DNA of 45,584 nt from a virus, in IMG/VR virus record IMGVR_UViG_3300042888_001989, positions 1 to 45,584 of that record, one strand, 5' to 3'. The notes below the pieces were generated by a model, which was given only the letters and a program-made list of their open reading frames with translations, searched no databases and was not told the DNA's origin. The translations under genes were made by a program, and so were the position numbers. Shown here in pieces: positions 26,671-35,778 of this stretch; the stretch's first letter is position 1, and each line of letters begins with the position of its first letter.

Positions 26671-28834
26671 CGTCAATTTCTTTTTGTTTTAAGAATGATA
26701 AGTCTAAACATCCACCAGCCACATCTCTTTTACCTAATTCATATTCACCAATATAATCAGCCAATGTGACTTCAATATTTAAATTTGCCAAACCATTGTA
26801 ATTTAATATATCTAAAGTATTTGCCGAACCGACATCTAATGTAAATATAACTTTAGTCCAATTATTACCATTGAATTGGTAGTAACCTACTCCGACACCG
26901 TTTACTATATCTGGATTCGTATTAAATACAATTAATCCTGATTGTGGATTTGGTACCGTAGTATTATCGTTGACGTTAACCAATGACGTTGCAGGTATAT
27001 CTATCGTATAATTTAAGAATGTTGGATCATTTAATAATTTAATTAATTTATCCTGTTGGACGTTATTAACATCAGATGCCCCTAACACTATGTCCTCTGA
27101 AATTAATGAAAACTCACAAGGTGGATCCTGTCTTTGGAAATAAAATCTTTTATCTAAATAAATATAATGTGCACCACTCTCAAAAGGATAGTCTACACCC
27201 GCACCTGAATTATCAAATTCACCAATTTCTAATAAATCTCTCCATTTAAATACATTTGGTGCAATTTCAGTTGCGTAATCAGGTATTTGGAAGGACTTTC
27301 TTAATTCGTCTATTTCGATGGGATTTGTTATGTTGTACCTATCAATTACTAGTTGTAAATTTACAACTGGATTTATATAATTAGAAAGTTCTCTAATTTT
27401 AATTAAATTAAATGGTGTATATAAGTATCCTTCCCTTTTGTTACGTTTATTACTATCTATAGAATTTAAAAATTCTCTATAAACAGTATTAACTCTATGA
27501 TATACATTTTCTAATCTTCTTTCTAATAACTCACTTTCATTGTATTCTACAATATCCCCATCAAAAATATTGTCACTTTCATCTATATTTTCATAATATG
27601 TTGACCCCTGATAAGTTGTATCCCCATAAGATTTAATGTTATAGTTTACACTGCTATCATCTTCTAATTTATAACCCGCAGAAATTTTAGTCCAAAATCT
27701 GATGTTATACGGTGGTGGTAACGTTTGTTGTTGTTGTAACCAATATTGTGTGTTTATTGATGCTGGATTTGAGTCATTATCATTTTTTAATATTGATAAG
27801 TACAGTTCTGTTATTGGTCTACCCAAATTATCTACTAATGAACTAACGTCAATGTCATTTTTAAAATTAAATGCAACTACCTCATCGTTAAAATAGGTAA
27901 CCCCATACGCTGCAGGATATAAATCATAATCTTTATAATCAGAACTAGTTAAAGATTTAAATCGTCTAACATAATAACTAGATAACTTATTATTTACACT
28001 TCTTTTTAATGTAGATATACCTAAAGTAAAATCAATGTCTGATGGATTTACATCAATAACAAATGTTCTTAATTTATTATCATTTACTTGATTACCTAAC
28101 TTAAAAACTCTATATAATCTAGTAGTTAGATTAAGTGTATTGTTAGGTGTGTTGTCAACAAAATTATATAATCTAATTTTATCACCGACATTTAGTCCGT
28201 GATTCATCGGTGTCCTAAATCCTGTGTATTGTCTACCATTTAAATCAATAGTAAATTGATCTATAATAGGTATACCGTCTTTAAGGGATATGTTTGAGTT
28301 GTTTTTAACTAAGGTAATGTCTCTAGTATTAAACGGATAAACTATTTTTAATAAGTAATTTGAGGCACCGTCACTATCTAACATTTTCAATCTATCATAT
28401 CCAGGATCAAAAGGAAAAAATTCACATAACGCACTTTTATTATCATTATATTGTATTTCATCAGTATTTGGTTCATCATTATAGGAACCAACCCAACCAT
28501 CTTTTTCAAAAATAGAACTACTCATTATTGTTTTAGCAACAATTTGTGGAACAGGACTTACGTTAGGAATTGGTTTAGGTTCTTTAACATATATTTTTAT
28601 ATTTTCATTAAATAAAACATTTGTGACGACTGGTTTCACCACACCATAAAAACGATACCTTGTACATTCCTTTCTTTCCTTTTCAAATTGTTCAAATTGA
28701 CTGACAGTTGTATCAATATCATTTAACGGTATAGGTTTATTAGTGTTATTTAAACCGAATTGAATTTGTGTGTTTACGTTAACATTATCAGGTAACTTAA
28801 CACTATTCAATAATATTTTATTATTAATATCCAT
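26660..28834 (-). CDS. Unknown baseplate-region protein, 724 aa
   Basis: The protein has 724 residues. Its ATG shares a base with the stop of the 1387-aa gene (TAATG arrangement), a sign of coupled translation. It begins MDINNKILLNSVKLPDNVNV and contains many Asn, Asp, Tyr and Ile residues with no cysteine-rich region, coiled coil or membrane segment. Segments such as SLKDGIPIIDQFTIDLNGRQ followed by FRTPMNHGLNVGDKIRLYNF look like beta-sandwich strands with a loop-capping role. The C-terminal 150 residues include GVDYPFESGAHYIYLDKRFY. It is probably a baseplate wedge or peripheral protein, judged only from its place downstream of gp6 and the 1387-aa protein. Confidence 0.7.
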   Translation of the reverse strand: MDINNKILLNSVKLPDNVNVNTQIQFGLNNTNKPIPLNDIDTTVSQFEQFEKERKECTRYRFYGVVKPVVTNVLFNENIKIYVKEPKPIPNVSPVPQIVAKTIMSSSIFEKDGWVGSYNDEPNTDEIQYNDNKSALCEFFPFDPGYDRLKMLDSDGASNYLLKIVYPFNTRDITLVKNNSNISLKDGIPIIDQFTIDLNGRQYTGFRTPMNHGLNVGDKIRLYNFVDNTPNNTLNLTTRLYRVFKLGNQVNDNKLRTFVIDVNPSDIDFTLGISTLKRSVNNKLSSYYVRRFKSLTSSDYKDYDLYPAAYGVTYFNDEVVAFNFKNDIDVSSLVDNLGRPITELYLSILKNDNDSNPASINTQYWLQQQQTLPPPYNIRFWTKISAGYKLEDDSSVNYNIKSYGDTTYQGSTYYENIDESDNIFDGDIVEYNESELLERRLENVYHRVNTVYREFLNSIDSNKRNKREGYLYTPFNLIKIRELSNYINPVVNLQLVIDRYNITNPIEIDELRKSFQIPDYATEIAPNVFKWRDLLEIGEFDNSGAGVDYPFESGAHYIYLDKRFYFQRQDPPCEFSLISEDIVLGASDVNNVQQDKLIKLLNDPTFLNYTIDIPATSLVNVNDNTTVPNPQSGLIVFNTNPDIVNGVGVGYYQFNGNNWTKVIFTLDVGSANTLDILNYNGLANLNIEVTLADYIGEYELGKRDVAGGCLDLSFLKQKEIDDVC

Positions 28835-31800
28835 TAGTTAGACGAATTATTAGATACCCCCTGTGTTGTTAAAACAACATTCGGGTTATTTGGTGCAGTT
28901 ATAGTACCTCCAACTTGTGTTGTCTGTATTAATGTTTCACCTAAACATGTTCGATAAACGGTAAATGGATTATCTACACCATTATTTATATTAGGTGAAT
29001 TATTTATATTTTCACTAACAGTATCATTAGATGCGTTAAGACCTTCTAATGTAACTGCGTCAATTAAATCACCAAAGAATTGTGATACTGTTCTGTGTAA
29101 TGCAGTTTTACCTGGGACTAAACCAAAATAAAGGAAGTAAGGTGTTTGGGTTCTATTGAATTTAATTCCATTAATTAGATTACTTCCATTATTAAAATCA
29201 TCCACTATATTTATACCACTTATTTGGTTAATTTCATCAACCCCATCTAATTGTGCGGTTTGATTAAAATTAATTGTTTGATTACCATTAGGATAATTAA
29301 TAAATGAAGATGTTTGTCCTGGTGCCAATCCATAAAAATAATCCCCACTTCCGTTTGTTTTTTTAAAACCACAGGCATCTCCAGGTATAAATGAATCACC
29401 ATCATTATATTCAGAAAGTATCTGTTCACCATCTAAGTTATAATATAAATTAAAACCGTCAGATAATGTTATTTCAGGATAAGTATTATATAAATTATCA
29501 AACTCTAATGATCCTGGTCTTTGGTGGTGAAATGTTAAATTAGATGATTGATATCCATTAAATCTTTTACAGAAATAACTTCTAATATCTTCATCATGAT
29601 CAAATCTTAAAAAACAATTACCAATCTCAATACCAATATCATTCTTATCTATAATATCTACACCAATTTGGGATTGATTTACACTTGCAGAAGTATTTAT
29701 ACAAACTGTTTTAAAACAAGATAATTCTACATATGCCCTAAGATTTAACGATATATCTTTTTTATCGTCAAACTTAAGGATAGTTCTATTTCCCGTAGTA
29801 CCGTTTATCTGTAACGTACCTAATTTATACTTCACATCCTCATAACTAACATTAAATGTTGTTGGTGGTATGACATCCATTATAAATGGTATATCGTCAA
29901 TATCGCAATATGTACTACTACCCAATTCCATTATTGTGGTAGGTAACATCAAATTAGCCTTATATTCATTACTATTATATTTAACATCACCTTTTGGTAT
30001 ATAAGGTGTATAATATATACTACCGTCTGCCCAACTAATTAAACCGTGATTTATTAACTTACTAAAATTATTATATTCAGTTTCATTGTAGATACAAGGT
30101 GCAACACCATTAGTACTACAGTCAGGTGCACATGTGTAGGATGGACATCCTGAAGTTGGTGATGGAGGACTGCTAGGTTCTTCTTCCTCTGGTTGTGAAA
30201 TATCACCAAATCCATCCTGTGCCTCATCTTCTGAAGGTTCATAATTACTAGATTCAACACAATCTAATGATGTTTTGAAGTATTCTTTTCTTTCCATCAT
30301 TCTAGTGTCGTCACAAATATTTCTATGATGACCGTGTCCACCAATATTTGTCCATGTTGAGTTACCTGCAGCGTCTTCTGTTTCGACATACTCAGGTTTT
30401 CCATGTTCACCTTGTACTTCTCTATCTTTTATTTCGTATTGTACACCAAATGTGTTAAATGTGTTTTGGAATGCGGAGAAATTATTAAATACTATTTTAC
30501 ATCCTTCAAAGTTACTGTTTTTACCTTTAAACTCTAATTCCTTTACCGCCAAATTAAGATTAGGTGTTTGTAAATCATTTTCATTTGTACCATACCAATC
30601 CGTAACTCTTTTTGATCTTACTTTAGCCACACAATCATTAAGTACTATTGTAGGGGCAGAAATAAAGTTAGATGGTATTTTTATTCTCCATTGTTTAAAG
30701 GTAGGATCACCTTGAAAATTATTAGTGAATGAACCTAATATCGGACCTCTTTCCTTACAATCAAAATCACAAAATTTATCTTTTTTAATTTGTCCGAATT
30801 TTCTTTTTCTCTTTTTTAATTTATACTTTCTTTTAACTAATGGGAAATATAATGAACCACCAACCCAATCGTTATAGAAATCAAATTTTAACATTCTTAA
30901 AAATACTGCAACAGGTTCCATAACACATGAAACCCAGTCTTTAATACCTGGAGTCTGTATACCACCACAATTTTTACAACTGAATGGTAAAACAAATTGA
31001 GCGTTACATCCCGAATCATCCCCAAACGGAGTTTTTATTAATGTTAATCTATATTCTTTACCTTCATCCGCACACTTTAGTGGTATTAATGGTACTTTAA
31101 CACAACATTTAGAACAACATGCTGGAGTATCTGGTACACCAGCAGAAGCAGGAACAGTTATATTTTCATTACTAGGACACCCTTCATCGTATGAATTAGG
31201 GCAACAACTATGTGGTTCACCACCACATATATCCTTACATTTTTTACATAAAAGTTTACTAAATATACACCTCCAACTAATAGTAAGTGATAACGAAAAA
31301 AACGAACCGCCACTATTTGCACAATCTTCAGAACAGTTACCGCTGTTACACAATTCAATATTAAGCGGTAAGTTTATACAATAGTTCAAGTCTATACCTA
31401 TACCAACAGGTATCTTAACCGAACATATTGATGTAATTAAACCATTGATAATATTTAAAATCCCATTTAAAAAACCTACAACGTGTCCAAATATTGTTAA
31501 TATTAAACATATAATACTATATAATGGGTTAAAATTAGTATCTAATCTATTAGTTGGGAATTTATTAACTCCATCTCCATTTAATATATCCTTTATACCT
31601 ATAAATCCTCTAGCCTCGTCACCATTCTTACCACCAATTTTTTGCATCCTTCCGATATACTGTTTAACGGTATATACTTTTTTCCATCTAAATGGATAAA
31701 ATTCTTCTAAGTAGTTATATTGATTGGTTAAATCATTTGCGTAGGGAGTATTATCAGTTATAGTTGATAGTTGTTGGTTTATTTTAAAATCTGAACTAGT

Positions 31801-32997
31801 TTTTAATTCATTAATTCCATATTCCCTAAAATTGAAGTTATTATTAGTGTTTGGTACTAAGTATTTTGCCCTCTCTCTTAATCTTTTGTCGTTAGATGTT
31901 GCATCCATAGATACCCTAAACCTATAATCACCTTCAGTAGATACTCCTTTTATACCATCAGGTGACGGTACTAAGTTACCAAATTCGTCAGTAACTACTT
32001 TTCTTATGTTCATAGGGACTAATACCGACCAGTTACCATTATCATCAATAGAATTATCTTTAAATGTAAATTTTTCAATGTTACCATCTACCGTTCTTCT
32101 AATAGCCTCTATTTTACCAGGACCCGTTATTACCTCATTTAGTTTACCCATTTCACGGGCAGGTTTACAATTTTTATTTAGTGAATCTTTTTCATCATCA
32201 CTAAATATACTACCCATAAAGATTGCCGTAGGTATTAATTCTAAACTATCTATTGATATATCCAATCTGTTTATACCTAAACCACTACCCACATTTAAAC
32301 TATCACACCAATAAGGTTCTACTCTAATTGGTATGTTTTCTGAAAATATTTGTGGGAGACTATCTAAGTTATTTGATGATTTAAATTTAAATCTGTCTTT
32401 AAATAAGTTATCACTATACCCTTGATCAATTAATTCAAATGGTCGAACTGATAAAAATCCGATATCACTGACATCCATATCATAATGAAGGAAATGATCC
32501 CCCACAGGTACCCCAAATAATATATAATCACCAGAAGTATTAGTTGTTGTGGTATATTTATAATATTTTTCGTAAATTTCTAATGTAGTATTATCATCCA
32601 ACACCTGTCTTTTCTTAGGAAAAGTACCCACTGGTGTGTGATCTAATTTTTGTTGATTACTAGGTAGTACATTATACCTTATACCATTTCTATTTTTTTG
32701 ATCGGGAAATGGTTCTGTATATGGATAAATTGCAGACTTTACTGGATCGTTTAAATCTGCATCATCTACTGGTACAAATACCGATACTCTTACGTTTGGT
32801 ACACCAAACCCATTGTTAATGATTACCCTACCTGCTATTACACCATATTCCGCACAATAACTTTGGTATTCATCTTTTTGTGAGATTTTTAAACTTAATA
32901 TTTCTAAATGATCATAGTTTTGAGTTAAGTCAACATTAACTTTTAAATATCCATTATCTTCGCCTGGTGTTGTCCTAATTCTATATGATTTAGACAT
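28834..32997 (-). CDS. Large Cys-rich baseplate-region protein with carboxypeptidase-regulatory-like domain
   Basis: The protein has 1387 residues. Residues about 48-170 look like a carboxypeptidase-regulatory (CNA-B-like) beta-sandwich: AGRVIINNGFGVPNVRVSVF at the start and TSGDYILFGVPVGDHFLHYD at the end, the usual pattern for this fold. Near residues 490-528 is a strongly hydrophobic run (IICLILTIFGHVVGFLNGIL). It leads into a segment of about 165 residues with roughly thirty cysteines, including LCKKCKDICGG, HSCCPNSYDEGC and PACCSKCCVKV. Another Cys cluster lies near 930-980 (CPSYTCAPDC). The C-terminal region carries YFLYFGLVPGKTALHRTV-like residues (FLYFGLVPGKTALHR), a phrase seen in phage tail proteins. 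Its position after gp6 resembles that of T4 gp7, the large wedge protein, but I see no decisive match. Confidence 0.75.
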   Translation of the reverse strand: MSKSYRIRTTPGEDNGYLKVNVDLTQNYDHLEILSLKISQKDEYQSYCAEYGVIAGRVIINNGFGVPNVRVSVFVPVDDADLNDPVKSAIYPYTEPFPDQKNRNGIRYNVLPSNQQKLDHTPVGTFPKKRQVLDDNTTLEIYEKYYKYTTTTNTSGDYILFGVPVGDHFLHYDMDVSDIGFLSVRPFELIDQGYSDNLFKDRFKFKSSNNLDSLPQIFSENIPIRVEPYWCDSLNVGSGLGINRLDISIDSLELIPTAIFMGSIFSDDEKDSLNKNCKPAREMGKLNEVITGPGKIEAIRRTVDGNIEKFTFKDNSIDDNGNWSVLVPMNIRKVVTDEFGNLVPSPDGIKGVSTEGDYRFRVSMDATSNDKRLRERAKYLVPNTNNNFNFREYGINELKTSSDFKINQQLSTITDNTPYANDLTNQYNYLEEFYPFRWKKVYTVKQYIGRMQKIGGKNGDEARGFIGIKDILNGDGVNKFPTNRLDTNFNPLYSIICLILTIFGHVVGFLNGILNIINGLITSICSVKIPVGIGIDLNYCINLPLNIELCNSGNCSEDCANSGGSFFSLSLTISWRCIFSKLLCKKCKDICGGEPHSCCPNSYDEGCPSNENITVPASAGVPDTPACCSKCCVKVPLIPLKCADEGKEYRLTLIKTPFGDDSGCNAQFVLPFSCKNCGGIQTPGIKDWVSCVMEPVAVFLRMLKFDFYNDWVGGSLYFPLVKRKYKLKKRKRKFGQIKKDKFCDFDCKERGPILGSFTNNFQGDPTFKQWRIKIPSNFISAPTIVLNDCVAKVRSKRVTDWYGTNENDLQTPNLNLAVKELEFKGKNSNFEGCKIVFNNFSAFQNTFNTFGVQYEIKDREVQGEHGKPEYVETEDAAGNSTWTNIGGHGHHRNICDDTRMMERKEYFKTSLDCVESSNYEPSEDEAQDGFGDISQPEEEEPSSPPSPTSGCPSYTCAPDCSTNGVAPCIYNETEYNNFSKLINHGLISWADGSIYYTPYIPKGDVKYNSNEYKANLMLPTTIMELGSSTYCDIDDIPFIMDVIPPTTFNVSYEDVKYKLGTLQINGTTGNRTILKFDDKKDISLNLRAYVELSCFKTVCINTSASVNQSQIGVDIIDKNDIGIEIGNCFLRFDHDEDIRSYFCKRFNGYQSSNLTFHHQRPGSLEFDNLYNTYPEITLSDGFNLYYNLDGEQILSEYNDGDSFIPGDACGFKKTNGSGDYFYGLAPGQTSSFINYPNGNQTINFNQTAQLDGVDEINQISGINIVDDFNNGSNLINGIKFNRTQTPYFLYFGLVPGKTALHRTVSQFFGDLIDAVTLEGLNASNDTVSENINNSPNINNGVDNPFTVYRTCLGETLIQTTQVGGTITAPNNPNVVLTTQGVSNNSSN

Positions 32998-33020
32998 AAA
33001 AATTTCACTTTTTTACTTTT

Positions 33021-33455
33021 TTATTTTTTGTTTTCAAAAATTTCAATGTCGTCAAATTCTGTTTTAACTTCATCTACTTTTTTCTTTTCTTTTTGTTTTT
33101 CTACATTACCTGTATATTCTACATTTTTTTCAAATTGTCTTTCTCTTTTTTTAATTTCCCTATCATATTTAAATTTAGCGTAACTATTTAATATGTTAAT
33201 AAAAAATCCTTTAAATTTTTTACTGACTTTAGGTAAATGTTTTGGGAAAAAGAAATTCATGAAAATTTGTCCTAATAAAACTAAAATTATAAATGGTATT
33301 GCAATTGTTACAACTACAAACGCAATTATTTTAAAAAAGAAATTACCACTATAATCTCCTTCTTGAATAGATTTTGGTATTAGGTTGATTTCTAAATTAT
33401 CACTATTTGGTGATTTTTTATTATTACTTTTTTCTTTACATGTTTTACATTCCAT
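33021..33455 (-). CDS. Small single-pass membrane-like protein inside the baseplate operon
   Basis: The protein has 144 residues. The N-terminus holds MECKTCKEKSNNKK, with a CxxC pair. One long hydrophobic segment lies near residues 44-72 (IIAFVVVTIAIPFIILVLLG). The C-terminal half is strongly charged (KKRERQFEKNV, KEKKKVDEVKTEFDDIEIF) and may form a helix. This gives a predicted one-span membrane protein, or a protein that buries a hydrophobic helix in the virion. It lies between gp6 (47 bases upstream) and the 1387-aa protein (23 bases downstream), an unusual place for a membrane protein. It might help the baseplate meet the membrane, or may act like a chaperone; neither idea has direct support. 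Confidence 0.7.
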   Translation of the reverse strand: MECKTCKEKSNNKKSPNSDNLEINLIPKSIQEGDYSGNFFFKIIAFVVVTIAIPFIILVLLGQIFMNFFFPKHLPKVSKKFKGFFINILNSYAKFKYDREIKKRERQFEKNVEYTGNVEKQKEKKKVDEVKTEFDDIEIFENKK

Positions 33456-33502
33456 AACTTATTTTTTTAATAAAACTAACTATATTTTTAGAAAAGTAAT
33501 TA

Positions 33503-35332
33503 TTATGACGTAGAAATTGTCACCTTTATGTCTTTATTTGGGTATTTAATCTCAAACATACCATTAGGTTGTCCGAATAAAGTATATTTACCCAATAAAT
33601 CAATTTGTCTTGTAGTCTCATCAATATAAGGTTGTGCAATCTCATTTAATGAATATTTACCATTTTCATTAACTTTATTAAAAACCCTTAAATCTGTTAC
33701 GTTAAGTACGCCACCTACATTATTAATGTTTTCTATAAGTTGAGATACATAGATGTTATCACCCATTTCCCATTTATTGATGTCAAAATAATCTGTAACA
33801 CTACTGATAACTCCTGCAATAATATCTCCTCTAGGAATTGACTTCTCTGCGAATATATCTATTTCAAAACCTAAGTTAATAACTCTACCGTTTTTAACTG
33901 TAACGTAATCATTAATCATCCTATAGTCCGCCAAATATTCCGCAATATTTTGTTTCAGTGTTGATGTTGCCTCAGTGGTTAATTTAGAATTAGAATCTAA
34001 CGCCAATATTGAAACGTTAATTTTATTTCTTTCTTCCCATACACCCGTTCTAAATGGTACACCAAATTTACCAGGCATTAATGGTATTCTAGACTGATAA
34101 TCTTTAATAGTTACACATCTATCTTGTGCGGAGAAATTATATCTAACTAAATTTCTAACCTCATCAATAGAAGGTTCTTCTTTACCACCTAATGCTGGTA
34201 TTGGGTTATTAACAGATATACTATTTCTAATTATTCTATTAAGATCTGAAGAGTCACCATTTATAACTACGTTTATCGTACCCAAAGTGTTTATTATATT
34301 AACACCTATATTACTATCTTCTCCACCACCTACTCTATATCTTACATAAATGGTGTTATTGGTTGGTGGTATTTGACCCAAAGATAAATTATTAACTGTT
34401 TTACCAATTCTCTCAATTTGTCCCTTACATCCAACAAAACTATTTAATTCTGAAGTATCTGCGTCACCCGCACCAAATATAATTTTACAGAAACCATTGT
34501 CTGTAAATTCTTTAATAAATCTACGAGGTGCGTTTAACCATTTACCTACAGATATTCCCTCTCTATCTGATATTGTATTATCATCTATAACGTAAACCTC
34601 CGATTGTGCCAATGCAGGTACCTCATACCAACTTAAATTAAAGTCATTAAATTCTTCTTCTGTTGGTTGGTTTACTAAATTGGTTCCTTCTTTAGTAAGG
34701 ATATTTTCTATAGAAAGTACGTTGTCTTCAGGTAAAACAATTTCAAAAAATGGTCTATAATCACTTCTCGTTAATGTTCTTTTAAAAGTTTTAGTAATAC
34801 CATTTAACATTATTTCTCTTTTAGTAAGTGTATAGTTTTGAATTATACCACTTCCATCTATGTTTGGTACTATTAGTCTGTTTGGTATCCCACCAGTCGT
34901 AAATGGTGATGCAAAATCAGAATCTTCCATTAATTCAAAGACTTTACCCGCACCAGTGGCTTGTGAACCCTTTAAAATTTTTGGTGCGTAACTTATATCA
35001 AATGTATCACCTTTAACAGGTATATTGGTTACTGTCCAGTCTACTATCGTAATACTCGGTCTTTTACCTGGTACATTTAATCCGAAAGTTCTTGCCAACT
35101 CTAAAAGTGAAGATCTTTCCTGTGCGTAACTAATTTGTGTTTCATTAAACATTCTATCAGTATGGAATGATAACATATCACCAACCGCAGCATTTAATTC
35201 CAATAACATCATACCTACAGACGCATCATTAAAATCTGAGAATATTTCTGGATAATATTTTTGTATGAACTCTATTAATTGTTGTCTAACATCTGAGAAG
35301 TTCCTAGCGTTGTAATCTATTTTTTTAGCCAT
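33503..35332 (-). CDS. 6: gp6-like baseplate wedge protein
   Basis: This 609-aa protein would form the ring that joins baseplate wedges in contractile tails (T4 gp6 is 660 aa; the family is related to baseplate protein J). The N-terminus DYNARNFSDVRQQLIEFIQK, then NDASVGMMLLELNAAVGDML and FHTDRMFNETQISYAQERSS, is typical of gp6. A helix-rich region with the family phrase LARTFGLNVPGKRPS follows. Later segments (CKIIFGAGDADTSEL, KFGVPFRTGVWEERN) match the pattern of baseplate J-type proteins. It starts 2 bases after the gp25 gene, as expected for the T4 order 25-6. Confidence is high because gene order and sequence agree. Confidence 0.92.
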   Translation of the reverse strand: MAKKIDYNARNFSDVRQQLIEFIQKYYPEIFSDFNDASVGMMLLELNAAVGDMLSFHTDRMFNETQISYAQERSSLLELARTFGLNVPGKRPSITIVDWTVTNIPVKGDTFDISYAPKILKGSQATGAGKVFELMEDSDFASPFTTGGIPNRLIVPNIDGSGIIQNYTLTKREIMLNGITKTFKRTLTRSDYRPFFEIVLPEDNVLSIENILTKEGTNLVNQPTEEEFNDFNLSWYEVPALAQSEVYVIDDNTISDREGISVGKWLNAPRRFIKEFTDNGFCKIIFGAGDADTSELNSFVGCKGQIERIGKTVNNLSLGQIPPTNNTIYVRYRVGGGEDSNIGVNIINTLGTINVVINGDSSDLNRIIRNSISVNNPIPALGGKEEPSIDEVRNLVRYNFSAQDRCVTIKDYQSRIPLMPGKFGVPFRTGVWEERNKINVSILALDSNSKLTTEATSTLKQNIAEYLADYRMINDYVTVKNGRVINLGFEIDIFAEKSIPRGDIIAGVISSVTDYFDINKWEMGDNIYVSQLIENINNVGGVLNVTDLRVFNKVNENGKYSLNEIAQPYIDETTRQIDLLGKYTLFGQPNGMFEIKYPNKDIKVTISTS

Positions 35333-35334
35333 AT

Positions 35335-35718
35335 TTAAAATGTTAATGTAATTGTATCTGTACTTGTGAAAGTCCCTTCAGTAACTGTATAGGTTAATTC
35401 CACAATAATTAATTCTTCGATGGCATCATTTCTAAATGATATATCATTAATCAATAAATTAGGTATAAACCTAATAATAGTTTGATTTAAATTGTCCTTA
35501 ATTTGTTCATGAGTTATTTCATCATTGGGTTCAAAGATGAACTTTTTAAGGTCACTACCAAATTCTGGTAGATATAACCTTTCTCCCTTATTAGTTAACA
35601 ATAAATGTAATAAGTCTGCCCTAATAGCGTCCTTATCAGTTTTGTTCATTTTAAAATAGAAACCATTGTCACTATCTCTAAAAGGAAAATCAATATTTAT
35701 ATAATTAGTCTTTGCCAT
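35335..35718 (-). CDS. 25: gp25-like baseplate wedge protein (GPW/gp25 family)
   Basis: The protein has 127 residues; T4 gp25 has 132. It has the family core LLLTNKGERLYLPEFGSDLK, then KFIFEPNDEITHEQIKDNL and LLINDISFRNDAIEELIIVE. The segment FEPND sits where the conserved E-P-R motif of gp25-like sheath-initiator proteins is expected, with Asn in place of Arg. In contractile tails this protein links the wedge to the first sheath ring and helps trigger contraction. It starts the gp25-gp6 pair, 2 bases ahead of gp6. The TATTTATA motif lies 6 bases upstream of the ATG, after an AGAGA stretch that might act as a weak ribosome-binding site. Confidence 0.9.
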   Translation of the reverse strand: MAKTNYINIDFPFRDSDNGFYFKMNKTDKDAIRADLLHLLLTNKGERLYLPEFGSDLKKFIFEPNDEITHEQIKDNLNQTIIRFIPNLLINDISFRNDAIEELIIVELTYTVTEGTFTSTDTITLTF

Positions 35719-35724
35719 TCTCTA

Positions 35725-35732
35725 TATAAATA
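35725..35732 (-). promoter_or_regulatory. TATTTATA motif upstream of the gp25 gene
   Basis: The coding strand reads TATTTATA 6 bases before the ATG at 35718, in the 60-base gap between the Cys-rich protein gene and gp25. No TAnnTTTG promoter is present in this gap. It is one of four exact copies close to start codons. Confidence 0.35.
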
Positions 35733-35778
35733 TTGTACTATAAATTTTTTGAAAAGAAATGGTAAAATATTAAAAATT

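Noticed and set aside
28834-32997. Cys-rich region considered as a sign of eukaryotic or contaminant DNA
   Set aside because: The gene is in frame, coupled to neighbours on both sides and has the same base composition as the tail block.
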